Numbered from the stretch's first letter, positions 17,773 to 27,774 are shown. The stretch is 64,000 bases of DNA from CBDDBX01 sp965225955 (GCA_965225955.1 CBDDBX010000026.1:104451-168450), one strand, 5' to 3'. Made by a program: numbers and translations. The notes: generated by a model not told the origin, from the letters alone.

Positions 17773-19023
17773 ATGGATAAAGTAATCAAAATTGTATCAG
17801 CGGTAATCCTGATAGCAGGACTCTCATACGGAGGCTACAAACTTTTCTCAAAAGGCGAGAAGAGTGACGACACAGAAATTATCAAGGCTGATAAGAAGAA
17901 AGATACCAAAAAGAAAGAAGCACCTCTACCTGTAAAGATAACAACAGTAGAAAAAGGTGATCTGCCTCTCCGCCTCAGAATCTCAGCTACAGCTGATGCA
18001 TGGGAAAGAGCTTTTCTTAAAACAGAAGTAACCGGAAAAGTCGAAAAACTTTCATGTAAAGTAGGCCAGATGGTTAAAAAAGGGCAGGTTCTTCTGAAAA
18101 TTGAAGATTACGAAAAGGCTCTTGCATTAAGAAGAGCAGAAGCTGAAAAATATAAAGCACTTTCAGCTTTCCTCGTTAAAGAAGATACAAGTATAACTGG
18201 TAATCAGCAGGCTTCTGATGCAGATATGAAAAAACTTGCTGAACTTAAGAAAAAATATCTGAAAGCTCTCAAAGATTATGAAAAAGGCAGAATCAGCGAA
18301 GCTAAAATGGATGCAATAGCCGGAGCATATGAAAAGGTTCAGATCTTCACCGGTTCAATCAGAGAAGAACTCAGAAAAGCTCAGGAAGGGGTTTCACAGG
18401 CTGTTGTAAATGTTAAACAGGCAAGACTTGACCTTGCTAAAACAGTAATTAAAGCCCCTTTTGATGGTATTATTTCAGAAATCAAAATAAGCAAAGGTCA
18501 GCAGGTAAGCTCAGGTGTTGACGCGATTAAAGTCGTTAATCTTAAGAGTGTATACCTGAAAGGCCATGCTCTCGAATCAGAAGTAGCAAAGCTGAAAAAT
18601 GATGTAAAAGTCAGAATTAAAATGGACTCATATCCAGATAAATTCTTCTACGGCAGTCTTCAGTCAGTAAGTCCTGAAGTAAATGAAGAGAAGAAAACGA
18701 TTACTGTATACATAAAAGTAGAAAATGAAAACAATCTTATTCTTCCTGGTATGAATTCTGAAGTTGATATCGAATACAAAGTTATGTCCGGTGTAGTAAA
18801 AGTTCCTGCCAACACAATTATTGCAAGACAGGATCGATATCTTGTATTCAAAATCAAGGATCGTAAAGGTACTAAAGGTATCGCCATATGGCAGTATGTT
18901 AAAACCGGTGCAAGAAATGATGAAGAAGTTGAAATTCTTGAGGGTCTGAATGGCGGAGAAACAGTCGTAACTGATGGTCACCTTACACTGGGTCACCAGT
19001 CAAAGATTAAAATAGTAAAATGA
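17773..19023 (+). CDS. RND efflux adaptor (membrane fusion protein)
   Basis: Periplasmic adaptor that connects an inner-membrane RND pump to an outer-membrane channel. The 416 residues contain an N-terminal membrane anchor (about 4-22), a lysine-rich linker, the lipoyl half-motif VEKLSCKVGQMVKKGQVLLKI, a long coiled-coil hairpin (about 115-220) and the second lipoyl half KAPFDGIISEIKISKGQQV. The beta-barrel domain with IKMDSYPDKFFYGSL and the membrane-proximal domain follow. GAGGAGAAAAA is a strong ribosome binding site. The stop overlaps the first permease gene as ATGA, forming a three-gene efflux unit. Confidence 0.92.
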   Translation: MDKVIKIVSAVILIAGLSYGGYKLFSKGEKSDDTEIIKADKKKDTKKKEAPLPVKITTVEKGDLPLRLRISATADAWERAFLKTEVTGKVEKLSCKVGQMVKKGQVLLKIEDYEKALALRRAEAEKYKALSAFLVKEDTSITGNQQASDADMKKLAELKKKYLKALKDYEKGRISEAKMDAIAGAYEKVQIFTGSIREELRKAQEGVSQAVVNVKQARLDLAKTVIKAPFDGIISEIKISKGQQVSSGVDAIKVVNLKSVYLKGHALESEVAKLKNDVKVRIKMDSYPDKFFYGSLQSVSPEVNEEKKTITVYIKVENENNLILPGMNSEVDIEYKVMSGVVKVPANTIIARQDRYLVFKIKDRKGTKGIAIWQYVKTGARNDEEVEILEGLNGGETVVTDGHLTLGHQSKIKIVK

Positions 19024-22000
19024 GTATGATAGATATTTCAGTTAAACGTCCCATAGGGACAATAATGGCCTTTATCGGGGTCATTCTTCTTGGATGGATC
19101 TCTTTCTCCAATCTGTCCATAGATCTCCTGCCGGATCTGAGTTATCCAAAGATAACGGTTCTGACAGAGTATCCCGGTTCCGGTCCTGAAGAGATTGAAC
19201 GTCTTATTACTACCAGTCTTGAAGGTAGCTTATCCTCAATTCCCGGTGTAAAAGAGATTAACTCTATATCAAAAGAGGGTGCCTCGGTAATTACCATAGA
19301 GTTTCACTGGGGTACAGACATGGACTTTGCTCTTCTCCACACAAAAGAGAAATCTGAAGAGGCCCGTAAAAACCTGCCGGACGATTGTGAAGCCCCGGTT
19401 ATAATGGAGTGGGACCCTTCAGCTGCCCCTATTATTATTGCAACAATAAGCAGTAATGAGAGAGATGCCAAAAGCCTTAAAGAGGCTGCAGAGTTCATCG
19501 TAAAGCCGAGACTTGAACAGCTTGATGGTATTGCAAGAGTTGAGGTTCGTGGTGGCGATGAAGAAGAGATCTCTGTAGAAATTGATCCTTCAAAGAGTGC
19601 TGCTCTTAATGTAACTCTTGCAGAAATCAAGACTGCAATTACCAATAACAATATCATCTCAAGTGGTGGTACAGTTTCAAAAGACAACAGAAGATACAAT
19701 CTTAAAATCGACGGTGAAGTTCAGGCTCCCGAAGAGATTGAGAATATTCTTATTAAAAAATATGGTAACAGAAGTATTACCATTAAAGATATCGGAAGAG
19801 CTTTTTACAAAAACAAGATTAAACAGGGAGATATAAGATTCAACACATCCCAGTCTCTCTCTCTTCTTCTCTACAAAGAATCTGGTGGTAATACTGTTAA
19901 TTCAACAAAATCATCTGAAAAGACCTTTAAATCCTTATCTACAGAATTTAAAGATCTGAAGTTCAGAATCATTGCCAAAGAAGCAGATCTTATTATCTCA
20001 TCCATAGATTCACTTATCTCCTCACTGGTTATGGGTGGAGGTCTTGCATTTCTGGTACTGCTATTCTTCCTTCAGAACCCAAGAGATCCATCTCTTGGAG
20101 CAGTTTCAATTGTAATTTCAATTGTATCAACATTCACTCTCATGTTCTTCCTGGATGTTAATGTAAATATAATGTCCCTTGGTGGTCTGGTTCTGGGAGT
20201 TGGTATGTTTGTTGACAACTCAATTATCGTTATAGAGTCTATCTACAGGCACAGAGATGATAACAATATTATTGCCTCCATTATTAAAGGTACAAAAGAG
20301 GTTGGTGGAGCTATCTCAGCATCAACACTGACAACAATCTCTATATTCCTTCCTGTTATCTACCTCTACGGTATTACAGGTAAACTATTTAAAGATCAGG
20401 CACTCACAGTATCATTCTCACTTATCTCCTCACTGATAGTTGCGATAACACTTCTGCCTGCTCTCTCTGCATTCAGATCCGGTCTGAAAAATGACTATAC
20501 AGACGATCTTGATAACAATAAGAAAGATGGAGCCTTTTTTAAAATTCTCAGAGGTTCAAACCATGTACTTCTTATTCCATTTAAGATATTTGGTAACATA
20601 ATAATATACACAGTAGGAACACTCTTCTACTCTGTTAAATTTATCTTTTTTGGTTTTCTTCCAAAGATACTCTCCTATGTTCTGAAACCATGTTATAAGG
20701 TATTTAACAGAACTTATGAGGCTTTTGACAAGTGGTACCACAAAATGCTGGTAAAGTTTCTGGATAACAAGAAACTCGCAGGCCTCCTTGCACTTACCGT
20801 TGCGTGTGGAATCTACCTCTCGTTTATGGTGTTGAAAGTAGAACTTCTTCCGACTCCTGAGAGTGAGAAATTTGAGATAAAAGCTCTTACTGCACCGGTA
20901 TACGGATATGAAGAGACAGAAAATACCGGCAGACAGATTGAAGACCAGCTCTACAGTATCAAAGGAGTTGATTTCGTATATACTGAACTGGGTGCTGTTT
21001 CAAAACTTTCAGCCAACAGTGAAGATTTTTCAGTAAACAATCTACACTTCATCGTAAAATGCAAAACTCCTGAACTCAGGGAAAAAGCTATGAAAGAGGC
21101 TGAGAAACTTATGGCAAAAGCCGATCTTCTCAACTACTCAGTTTTCCTTGAAAAGAACACTCTGTCCCAATATCTGGCTATGGAAGGAGATAACTTCCAG
21201 ATAAAAGTCTATTATGAAGATATAGACAACGGAAAAGATGCTGTTGCCAAAATAAACAAAGCTATAGAAAAACTGAATATAAGTGAGCTTAAAGCAACAA
21301 CCAGTGAAGGTAAACCTCTCTATGCTCTGAAATTCAGACAGGATGTGCTGGATAAACTTAACCTCACAAAAGACAGAGTTGCAAACTACATTGAACAGGC
21401 AGTTAAAGGTGAGAAAGCAGGTACTCTGAAGAAGATTCAGAAGAGTTACGATATTTTTGTAAGAGTTCCTGTTGTTGGTGTTATGGAAGCTAAGAACATG
21501 ATGAACCTCCAGATTCCTGTTAATGGGGCTACTCTCTATCTTAAAGACCTTGTTGAGGTTGACGAGAGAGCTTCAATTAAGCAGATAGAGAGAGAGTCAC
21601 AGGAGAGATTCTTCCTTATTTCAGGTAAAGTTGAGCCTGAAACTCTGGATGCTGTTATTGCAGAAGCTGACGAACTCCTTATAAATGTTGAAATGCCATA
21701 CAACACAAGATACAAGTTTGACGGTGAATCCGAAGAGAGAAAAAAAGCCTTTGACTCACTTAACAGTGCTATTCTTCTGGCTATAGTTCTTGTGTATATG
21801 ATTATGGCAGCTAAATTTGAAAACCTTATTCAGCCTCTTATAATCATGTTTACAGTTCCTATGGGATTGATTGGAGCATTCCTCTTCCTTCTGGCATCAG
21901 GTAATTCTCTGAATATCATCTCCGGTATCGGGGTTCTTGTTCTGGTTGGTATCGGTGTTAACGACGCGATTGTTAAAGTCGAATACTCAAACCAGCAGAT

Positions 22001-22277
22001 GGAAAACGGAAGTACTCCGAGACAGGCTATAATGAAGGCGTCAAGCGTACGTCTGAGACCTATTCTGATGACTACATTCACTACTGTTCTTGGTCTGGTT
22101 CCAATGGCTCTTATCCATACAACCGGTTCTGAACTTCAGAGACCTCTGGCACTTGTAATCATTGGTGGTCTGCTATTTACAACATTCCTGACTCTGATAT
22201 TCATTCCTGTATGTTACGAGCTTGTTGCAGATTTTAAAATTGCACGAAGAGAGAAGAAACAGGTTGCAGAATCATGA
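19020..22277 (+). CDS. RND efflux permease 1 (HAE1/AcrB family)
   Basis: Proton-driven inner-membrane exporter, 1085 residues with the usual twelve membrane helices and two large periplasmic loops. The N-terminal PIGTIMAF helix, GSGPEEIERLI, and the TM4 motif GMFVDNSII with the proton-relay aspartate D399 are visible. Between TM6 and TM7 there is an extra block (about residues 505-575) with hydrophobic stretches that the second permease lacks. The substrate could be drugs, lipids or other hydrophobic compounds. It overlaps both neighbours by ATGA. Confidence 0.93.
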   Translation: MSMIDISVKRPIGTIMAFIGVILLGWISFSNLSIDLLPDLSYPKITVLTEYPGSGPEEIERLITTSLEGSLSSIPGVKEINSISKEGASVITIEFHWGTDMDFALLHTKEKSEEARKNLPDDCEAPVIMEWDPSAAPIIIATISSNERDAKSLKEAAEFIVKPRLEQLDGIARVEVRGGDEEEISVEIDPSKSAALNVTLAEIKTAITNNNIISSGGTVSKDNRRYNLKIDGEVQAPEEIENILIKKYGNRSITIKDIGRAFYKNKIKQGDIRFNTSQSLSLLLYKESGGNTVNSTKSSEKTFKSLSTEFKDLKFRIIAKEADLIISSIDSLISSLVMGGGLAFLVLLFFLQNPRDPSLGAVSIVISIVSTFTLMFFLDVNVNIMSLGGLVLGVGMFVDNSIIVIESIYRHRDDNNIIASIIKGTKEVGGAISASTLTTISIFLPVIYLYGITGKLFKDQALTVSFSLISSLIVAITLLPALSAFRSGLKNDYTDDLDNNKKDGAFFKILRGSNHVLLIPFKIFGNIIIYTVGTLFYSVKFIFFGFLPKILSYVLKPCYKVFNRTYEAFDKWYHKMLVKFLDNKKLAGLLALTVACGIYLSFMVLKVELLPTPESEKFEIKALTAPVYGYEETENTGRQIEDQLYSIKGVDFVYTELGAVSKLSANSEDFSVNNLHFIVKCKTPELREKAMKEAEKLMAKADLLNYSVFLEKNTLSQYLAMEGDNFQIKVYYEDIDNGKDAVAKINKAIEKLNISELKATTSEGKPLYALKFRQDVLDKLNLTKDRVANYIEQAVKGEKAGTLKKIQKSYDIFVRVPVVGVMEAKNMMNLQIPVNGATLYLKDLVEVDERASIKQIERESQERFFLISGKVEPETLDAVIAEADELLINVEMPYNTRYKFDGESEERKKAFDSLNSAILLAIVLVYMIMAAKFENLIQPLIIMFTVPMGLIGAFLFLLASGNSLNIISGIGVLVLVGIGVNDAIVKVEYSNQQMENGSTPRQAIMKASSVRLRPILMTTFTTVLGLVPMALIHTTGSELQRPLALVIIGGLLFTTFLTLIFIPVCYELVADFKIARREKKQVAES

Positions 22278-25200
22278 GAACAATAATTAATAAACCGGTA
22301 CTGGCTACAATATTTTTTGTAATAGTAATTGTCTTTGGCTTTTACTCACTTCAGAATACCCCTATTGAACTTGTACCGGATCCTGACCAGAAGCTGCCAA
22401 GCCTTAAGGTAAGGTACAACTGGTACGGCGCTACAGCCGAAATGATGCTTAAACGTGTCATGCTTCCTGCTGAGGAAGAGATAATGAGCATCAAGGGTGT
22501 AAAAAAGATCACCAGTAATGCTGCAAGGGACCGGTGCACAATAACTGTAGAGTTCAGCAGAAGTACTAAAATGAACTTTGCAGCAGTTGTGTTGTCAGAG
22601 AGGCTTAATAAACTGAGAAAGTCTCTCCCCTCCCAGGTTTCAAGACCTTTTGTAGAAAACTATGTACCTGAAGAGTTTGAGAAGAGCTCATTCTTCAGAA
22701 TCGGTGTTTACGGTGATATGACAATCTACCTTCTGAAACAGAAGGTGGATAAAGAAATTGTTCCTCACCTGAAAGCTATTAACGGTGTAGATGATGTTAC
22801 AACTAATGGTGGTGTTGACCCTGAGATCAAGATTAATACTGATCTGGCAAAACTTCAGCTCTTCAACATCACAATAGATCAGATTCTCAGCAGAATCCGT
22901 AACTATTTCTATTCAAAGCAGTCGGTTACTCTTAAAAAAACCGGTAATGAGATTACCCTCTCAATTACCGAATCTCCTGACAGAATTGAAGAACTCAGAG
23001 ATATTGTTCTGAGAAAATATGGTGAAAAGAAACTGCTTTTAAAAGAGGTTGCTGATGTTCAGGCAGGTTATGAAGATATTACCCAGGAGCAACGGTTCAA
23101 CGGAATGCCGGTTATCGGTGTTACTATATTTAAAGAACCAAAAGTAAGTTCCCTGAAACTGGCAAAGAAAGTAAGAGCAAAGCTACAGCAGCTGGCAGAT
23201 CGTCAGAAAGGAAGCATCAACTTTATTATTGAGCAGGATGAGAGTAAAAGCCTCTCATCAAGTCTTACACATCTGTTTAAAATTTCTGCTCTGATTCTGG
23301 TGATAATTTTTGTCATTCTGATGATAATCGTAAGAGATATCAAAGCTTCCCTTCTGATATTCTCTTCAGTATTCTTCTCAGTTTTTACAACTTTCACCTG
23401 TATCTACCTGTTTAAAATATCCCTTAACCTTCTGACCCTTTCTGGTCTGGCTCTGGGATTCGGGCTCTTTGTTGATAATGCGGTTGTTGTTTTTGACTCA
23501 ATTCTGAGATTTCGTGAAAAAGGACTTAATCTTGTAGAATCAGCTGTAAACGGTGCAAAAACTGTTATTCTTCCGGTTCTGTCGTCAACCTTCACAACTA
23601 TAATTGTATTCTTCTCCTTTGCCCTCTTCTTTAAAGACAGACTGAAAATCTACTACCTCCCTCTTGCATACATTATCGCAATATCCCTGTTGTCATCTAT
23701 AGTTGTATCTTTTGTACTGATTCCATCACTTACTGCAAGAATCAACATAAAACCCCGTACCAACAATATAAAGATTAAAAAAGGAAAATTCTTTCCATTT
23801 ATTCTTAAGTATCCTCTGAGTATTATTATTCCGGTGATACTTCTATTCCTTTTCACCTTCAATGTCTTTAAAAAAGAGGTCTCTTTTGGTGACTTCTTCA
23901 GATACAACAGTGATGAGAGAATTGTTGTCTATATGAGATTCCCTGTTGGTTCTGAGTTTGAGCATATCAAAAAGGATATACTGAAATTTGAGAAAGTTGC
24001 AGTAAACAAAACCTACAACAAAGAAGTCAGTACATCTATTAATGGAACCATGGGGTTCATAGAAATCAAGTTCCCAAAACATGTTGAAAACTCAGGCCAC
24101 CCCTACCAGCTTAAACAGGAGCTTGCAGGTCTTGCTGCAAATCTTGCGGGAGTTGGTGTAATGGTGAGAGGTTTTGGTCAGGATACAGACTACTTCTATT
24201 TCCCAGATACAAACTCCTACCTATCCTCATCAATCACAATAAAGGGGTATAACTACGAGAGACTTCTTGAGTTCTGTAATAACCTTAAAGATACGATGCT
24301 TAAACATCGCAGAATCAAAGAGGTTAAGATCTACACAGAAGGCAGAAGTTTCCGTATGCAGAGTGGGGACTACTTTAACCTTAAGATAGACAGAGCAAAG
24401 CTTACCAAACTTGGAATGAGTCCAAGATATCTCCAGTATGTACTCAGATCCTTCCTTATGGAGCGTGGTGGTTCTGAAGAGAAGATGAAGTTTGATGGAA
24501 AAGAGCTGAGTCTCTCAATTAAATCTGATGGTGTAAAAGAGCTGGTAGTATGGGATATTATGAACATGAATCTCAGATCCCCTGAAAATGTGCCTTTCAG
24601 ATTGAGAGATATTGCTACTCTTAAGATGGTAAAACAGGCTGGTGGTATTGACCGTGAAGAGCAGCAGTATGTTGCTTCCCTCAACTGGGATTACATGGGA
24701 TCATCCAAAGCAACCAAGAGATATAAAGACACTCTCTATAAAAACCTGGTTGTTCCTACAGGCTTCCTTAAAACTGATGAAGAGGATATGTTCAAGATGA
24801 CTGATGAAGAAGAGAAACAGCTATGGAAAGCTATAACTGTTTCTCTTATACTTATCTATCTGATTCTTGGAATGCTCTATGAAAACATATTCCAGCCTCT
24901 TCTGATTATGTTATCAATTCCTCTGGCCCTTATAGGGGTTTTCATTGCCTTCGTTGCAATGGACTACTCTTTTGATTCAACAGCATATATTGGAGTTATT
25001 CTTCTTGCAGGAATTGTTGTTAACAATGCAATTCTGCTGATAGACAACATAAATCTGCACTTAAGAAAAACCTCAAAAATTGTTGAGTCCATAGTTATTG
25101 GAACAAAAGAGAGAATAAGACCTATATTCATGACCTCAGCAACTACGGTACTGGGGATGCTTCCTCTGGTTCTTCTCAAAGAAGAGGGTAGCAATGATAT

Positions 25201-25327
25201 ATGGTCGTCTCTGGCTCTATGTACTGTTGGAGGGTTGACCTCATCAGCGATTCTTATTCTTGTAGTTATGCCGATATTCTACTATCTCTTCTACAAGTTC
25301 CAGAGATTCGTTTTCAAAAAAAGTTAG
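22274..25327 (+). CDS. RND efflux permease 2 (HAE1/AcrB family)
   Basis: A second, clearly different RND permease of 1017 residues, directly coupled to the first. It has the family layout with the N-terminal membrane helix, TM4 motif GLFVDNAVVV (D401) and TM10 GIVVNNAILLIDN. Tandem unequal permeases served by one adaptor recall MdtB-MdtC, which form a mixed trimer; the same arrangement is inferred here. No TolC-like outer-membrane factor is encoded in the window, so the channel must lie elsewhere. A strong terminator follows the stop. Confidence 0.92.
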   Translation: MRTIINKPVLATIFFVIVIVFGFYSLQNTPIELVPDPDQKLPSLKVRYNWYGATAEMMLKRVMLPAEEEIMSIKGVKKITSNAARDRCTITVEFSRSTKMNFAAVVLSERLNKLRKSLPSQVSRPFVENYVPEEFEKSSFFRIGVYGDMTIYLLKQKVDKEIVPHLKAINGVDDVTTNGGVDPEIKINTDLAKLQLFNITIDQILSRIRNYFYSKQSVTLKKTGNEITLSITESPDRIEELRDIVLRKYGEKKLLLKEVADVQAGYEDITQEQRFNGMPVIGVTIFKEPKVSSLKLAKKVRAKLQQLADRQKGSINFIIEQDESKSLSSSLTHLFKISALILVIIFVILMIIVRDIKASLLIFSSVFFSVFTTFTCIYLFKISLNLLTLSGLALGFGLFVDNAVVVFDSILRFREKGLNLVESAVNGAKTVILPVLSSTFTTIIVFFSFALFFKDRLKIYYLPLAYIIAISLLSSIVVSFVLIPSLTARINIKPRTNNIKIKKGKFFPFILKYPLSIIIPVILLFLFTFNVFKKEVSFGDFFRYNSDERIVVYMRFPVGSEFEHIKKDILKFEKVAVNKTYNKEVSTSINGTMGFIEIKFPKHVENSGHPYQLKQELAGLAANLAGVGVMVRGFGQDTDYFYFPDTNSYLSSSITIKGYNYERLLEFCNNLKDTMLKHRRIKEVKIYTEGRSFRMQSGDYFNLKIDRAKLTKLGMSPRYLQYVLRSFLMERGGSEEKMKFDGKELSLSIKSDGVKELVVWDIMNMNLRSPENVPFRLRDIATLKMVKQAGGIDREEQQYVASLNWDYMGSSKATKRYKDTLYKNLVVPTGFLKTDEEDMFKMTDEEEKQLWKAITVSLILIYLILGMLYENIFQPLLIMLSIPLALIGVFIAFVAMDYSFDSTAYIGVILLAGIVVNNAILLIDNINLHLRKTSKIVESIVIGTKERIRPIFMTSATTVLGMLPLVLLKEEGSNDIWSSLALCTVGGLTSSAILILVVMPIFYYLFYKFQRFVFKKS

Positions 25328-25342
25328 TTAATATTTCAATAC

Positions 25343-25375
25343 AGAGCGCAGTATAACCTGCGCTCTTCTTTTTTT
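25343..25375 (+). terminator. Rho-independent terminator of the RND operon
   Basis: AGAGCGCAG and CTGCGCTCT form a 9-bp stem with loop TATAAC, followed by TCTTTTTTTTA. The T-run is on the plus strand. Confidence 0.9.
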
Positions 25376-25404
25376 ACACTTAGTTACACCAAGAACAGAG
25401 ACTC

Positions 25405-25500
25405 ACACGGACGATCACTGACAAACACCGGTCCTTCTTTACCCATACCTGTGTCTGCCACTGTCTGGCACGGCGTGGCTTTAGCGAAGACGGGTTCTTT
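25405..25500. repeat. degenerate inverted repeat with ACACGGAC motif
   Basis: The spacer begins ACACGGACGATCAC and carries a loosely matching inverted right half near CCTGTGTCTGCC. Twenty of the 24 bases at 25405-25428 match 29925-29948, and ACACGGAC-NN-TCAC also occurs on the minus strand at 6553-6566. It looks like a decayed copy of a dispersed non-coding element. Confidence 0.5.
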
Positions 25501-25510
25501 GTGTCACCTT

Positions 25511-27268
25511 TCATACTCCAATGATTTTATTTACACTATCCAGAGTTTCTCTTATATATTTTTCATCTACTTTTCCGTGAGGTGAAGGAGTTTCAAAAAC
25601 TCTTCGCGGTATATGTATGCCATCAAGAGAGAAACCCTCCCTTACTTTGAACTCATACTTTCTTCTTAAAATATCCTTCCCTTTCTTCAGCAACCCTTCC
25701 TCACTGATCTTTATACCTGAAACATCAAGAGCATTTACTATTCTATCTGCACTATATATTCCTCTTGAGAAGAAGCATACAACAAGACTGGAAAGCACCT
25801 GCCTCCACTCCTCTTCTGTTACAAGCTTTGATGCCAGCTCTGAGGGGGTAAGCATTTTATCTACCAGCATCTTCTGATCAAAGCTGTACCCTCCATTGTC
25901 CAGATGACTGTGACGGGCTCCCATAAGATAACCGATATGAGCTGCGGGGCCTGTATGATAACCAGGCATTTCATTACCCCCAAAAGTCATGGAGAACTCT
26001 TTACCACCAAATTTTTCAGAGGCATAATAAGCACCTTTGGCCATTGCCTGATATAGTTCATTTTCACCTTTAACCACTTTATGCAGCATCTCAATAAAGG
26101 CTTCATGGTCATTCCATAAAGGTTTAACCCCGAGAGTATCTTTCTCATCGATATGTCCTTTTTCATAAGCTTCTGCAGCCCAGCCCAGTACAACCCCGGC
26201 ACTCATTGCATCCACCCCTACAGCCTCAACCTCATCCATAAGTTTCAGAGACCCTTCACAGTTATCTATTCCAAGCATTGAACCCAGCGCATATATCAGT
26301 TCAAAATCGTACCCTATCATCTGGGTTTTATAGAAATAAGCTTCATCTTCATAAGGGATTCTAAGGGCAGCAATATGTATACACCCAACGGGACAGTGGG
26401 CACAGGCTAGTCTTCTTCCCAGGTAGTTCTCTGCAAATTTCTCACCGGAAATATTCTCTGCTTCCTTAAAAGAGGTTTTCTGAAGGTTTTTCACCGGCAG
26501 AGCCCCCAGTTTATTCAGTGACAGAATATTACCTGCAGTACCAAGATCGTGATACTTCTTCATAAGCTCTGACCCTACAGCAGTTTCATAAATATCATCA
26601 TAAACTTCACGGAACTTCTTTTTATTCTCTACATCAAATGATCTCTTTCCTGCTATGGAAATGGCTTTAAGTCTTTTACTACCAAAAACAGCTCCGAGTC
26701 CAAGACGTCCAAAATGCCTGAAAGTCTCAGCTGTAACCGAAGCATAAGTTACAAGATTTTCTCCTGCAGTACCAATTCTCATAATAGATCTTAATCCTGC
26801 ACCTTTCTCCTTCTCTCTGATAACCCGGCCGGATGTGGAGTTCTTTCCCATTCCCCATATTGTTTCTGCATTACGGAACCAAACCTTTCCTTCAGCAATA
26901 CTAAGATAAACCGGTGAACTGCTCTTACCTTTTATTACAATGGCACCATAACCAGCCATTCTGATAGCCACTGCACTTCTACCCCCACAGTGGCTCTCTC
27001 CAAGATTTCCTGTATGAGGGGATTTAAAAAGAGCTACAGTTTTTGAAGCCAGAGGAAATCCCGGAGTCAGAGGGCCTGCAGCCAGAACCACAGGGTTACC
27101 TTCATCCAGTGGATCAGTGCCGGTGGCACAGTTCTCCATAAGAAGCTCTATTGCAACCCCCGTTCCTCCCAGACCTTTGTTCAGCAGATCCTTTCTGTTT
27201 TCAACATAGTAACTCTTTTTTGTCAGATCTATATATAAAACTCTTGAAAGATATTCAATATTATTCAT
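25511..27268 (-). CDS. aldehyde:ferredoxin oxidoreductase (AOR family, tungsten/molybdopterin)
   Basis: Oxidises aldehydes to acids, or reduces acids, with ferredoxin as partner. The start chosen is the ATG at 27268, after GGAGGT and just behind the upstream gene's stop; this gives 585 residues. Domain one carries the pterin-binding motifs GLGGTGVA, PLTPGFPLASKT and GGRSAVAIRMAGY. The middle region has the iron-sulfur cysteines ACAHCPVGC (about 290-297), and a further cysteine lies in LVVCFFSRG. All match AOR-type enzymes with a [4Fe-4S] cluster beside a bis-pterin metal. The exact substrate cannot be told among AOR, formaldehyde and related oxidoreductases. Confidence 0.93.
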   Translation of the reverse strand: MNNIEYLSRVLYIDLTKKSYYVENRKDLLNKGLGGTGVAIELLMENCATGTDPLDEGNPVVLAAGPLTPGFPLASKTVALFKSPHTGNLGESHCGGRSAVAIRMAGYGAIVIKGKSSSPVYLSIAEGKVWFRNAETIWGMGKNSTSGRVIREKEKGAGLRSIMRIGTAGENLVTYASVTAETFRHFGRLGLGAVFGSKRLKAISIAGKRSFDVENKKKFREVYDDIYETAVGSELMKKYHDLGTAGNILSLNKLGALPVKNLQKTSFKEAENISGEKFAENYLGRRLACAHCPVGCIHIAALRIPYEDEAYFYKTQMIGYDFELIYALGSMLGIDNCEGSLKLMDEVEAVGVDAMSAGVVLGWAAEAYEKGHIDEKDTLGVKPLWNDHEAFIEMLHKVVKGENELYQAMAKGAYYASEKFGGKEFSMTFGGNEMPGYHTGPAAHIGYLMGARHSHLDNGGYSFDQKMLVDKMLTPSELASKLVTEEEWRQVLSSLVVCFFSRGIYSADRIVNALDVSGIKISEEGLLKKGKDILRRKYEFKVREGFSLDGIHIPRRVFETPSPHGKVDEKYIRETLDSVNKIIGV

Positions 27269-27269
27269 C

Positions 27270-27668
27270 TCAGACCTCCGTGTTTTTTCCAAGCACACCA
27301 TGAGGACAGAAACTGACACAATATCCGCAGTGCACACATATCATAGGTTTATTTGTTTCATCATCCCAGTAGACCGCACTTAAAACACAGGCTTCCCTGC
27401 AGTTACCACATCCGTTACAGAGATCAGGTTTTAAAATAACCCCACCTCCCTTTCTGAGTGTAAGAGCTTTCTGGGGACAGGCTTTGGCACAGGGAGGTGA
27501 TTCACAACCCCTGCATACAACAATAACAAATCCCTTGGACATTCCTCCAGCAGATTTTACTCCTATACAGGAGTGAGATAGTCCTGAATGGCCGGCTCTC
27601 CTGCTGCAGGCAAACATACAGCTCTGGCAACCAACGCACCGTTCCGAATCCAAAATTTCAAGTTTCAT
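27270..27668 (-). CDS. polyferredoxin, four [4Fe-4S] clusters, partner of AOR
   Basis: The 132-residue iron-sulfur protein has four cysteine groups: CVGCQSCMFAC, CRGCESPPCAKAC, CNGCGNCREAC and CVHCGYCVSFC, enough for four [4Fe-4S] clusters. This is the HycB/DmsB-like electron-transfer fold without a membrane anchor. It ends one base before the AOR start codon, so the two are one operon and this protein is the likely electron carrier or subunit for AOR. Confidence 0.9.
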   Translation of the reverse strand: MKLEILDSERCVGCQSCMFACSRRAGHSGLSHSCIGVKSAGGMSKGFVIVVCRGCESPPCAKACPQKALTLRKGGGVILKPDLCNGCGNCREACVLSAVYWDDETNKPMICVHCGYCVSFCPHGVLGKNTEV

Positions 27669-27774
27669 AAAAGCCTCCCGGGGTTATAGCTTAAACCGGG
27701 CTTCAGTGACGAAGTTGCACCCCGGCGCATCTTCTAATATAATTATTCAATATTTACCGGAGGACAACAGCAAA

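Noticed and set aside
27269..27337. AOR gene starting upstream at 27337
   Set aside because: The extension overlaps the polyferredoxin gene in another frame; the ATG at 27268 has GGAGGT directly upstream.
27669..27774. preQ1 riboswitch ahead of queF
   Set aside because: Complementary CCGGG blocks occur, but no preQ1 consensus (C-rich loop with an A-rich tail) could be drawn.
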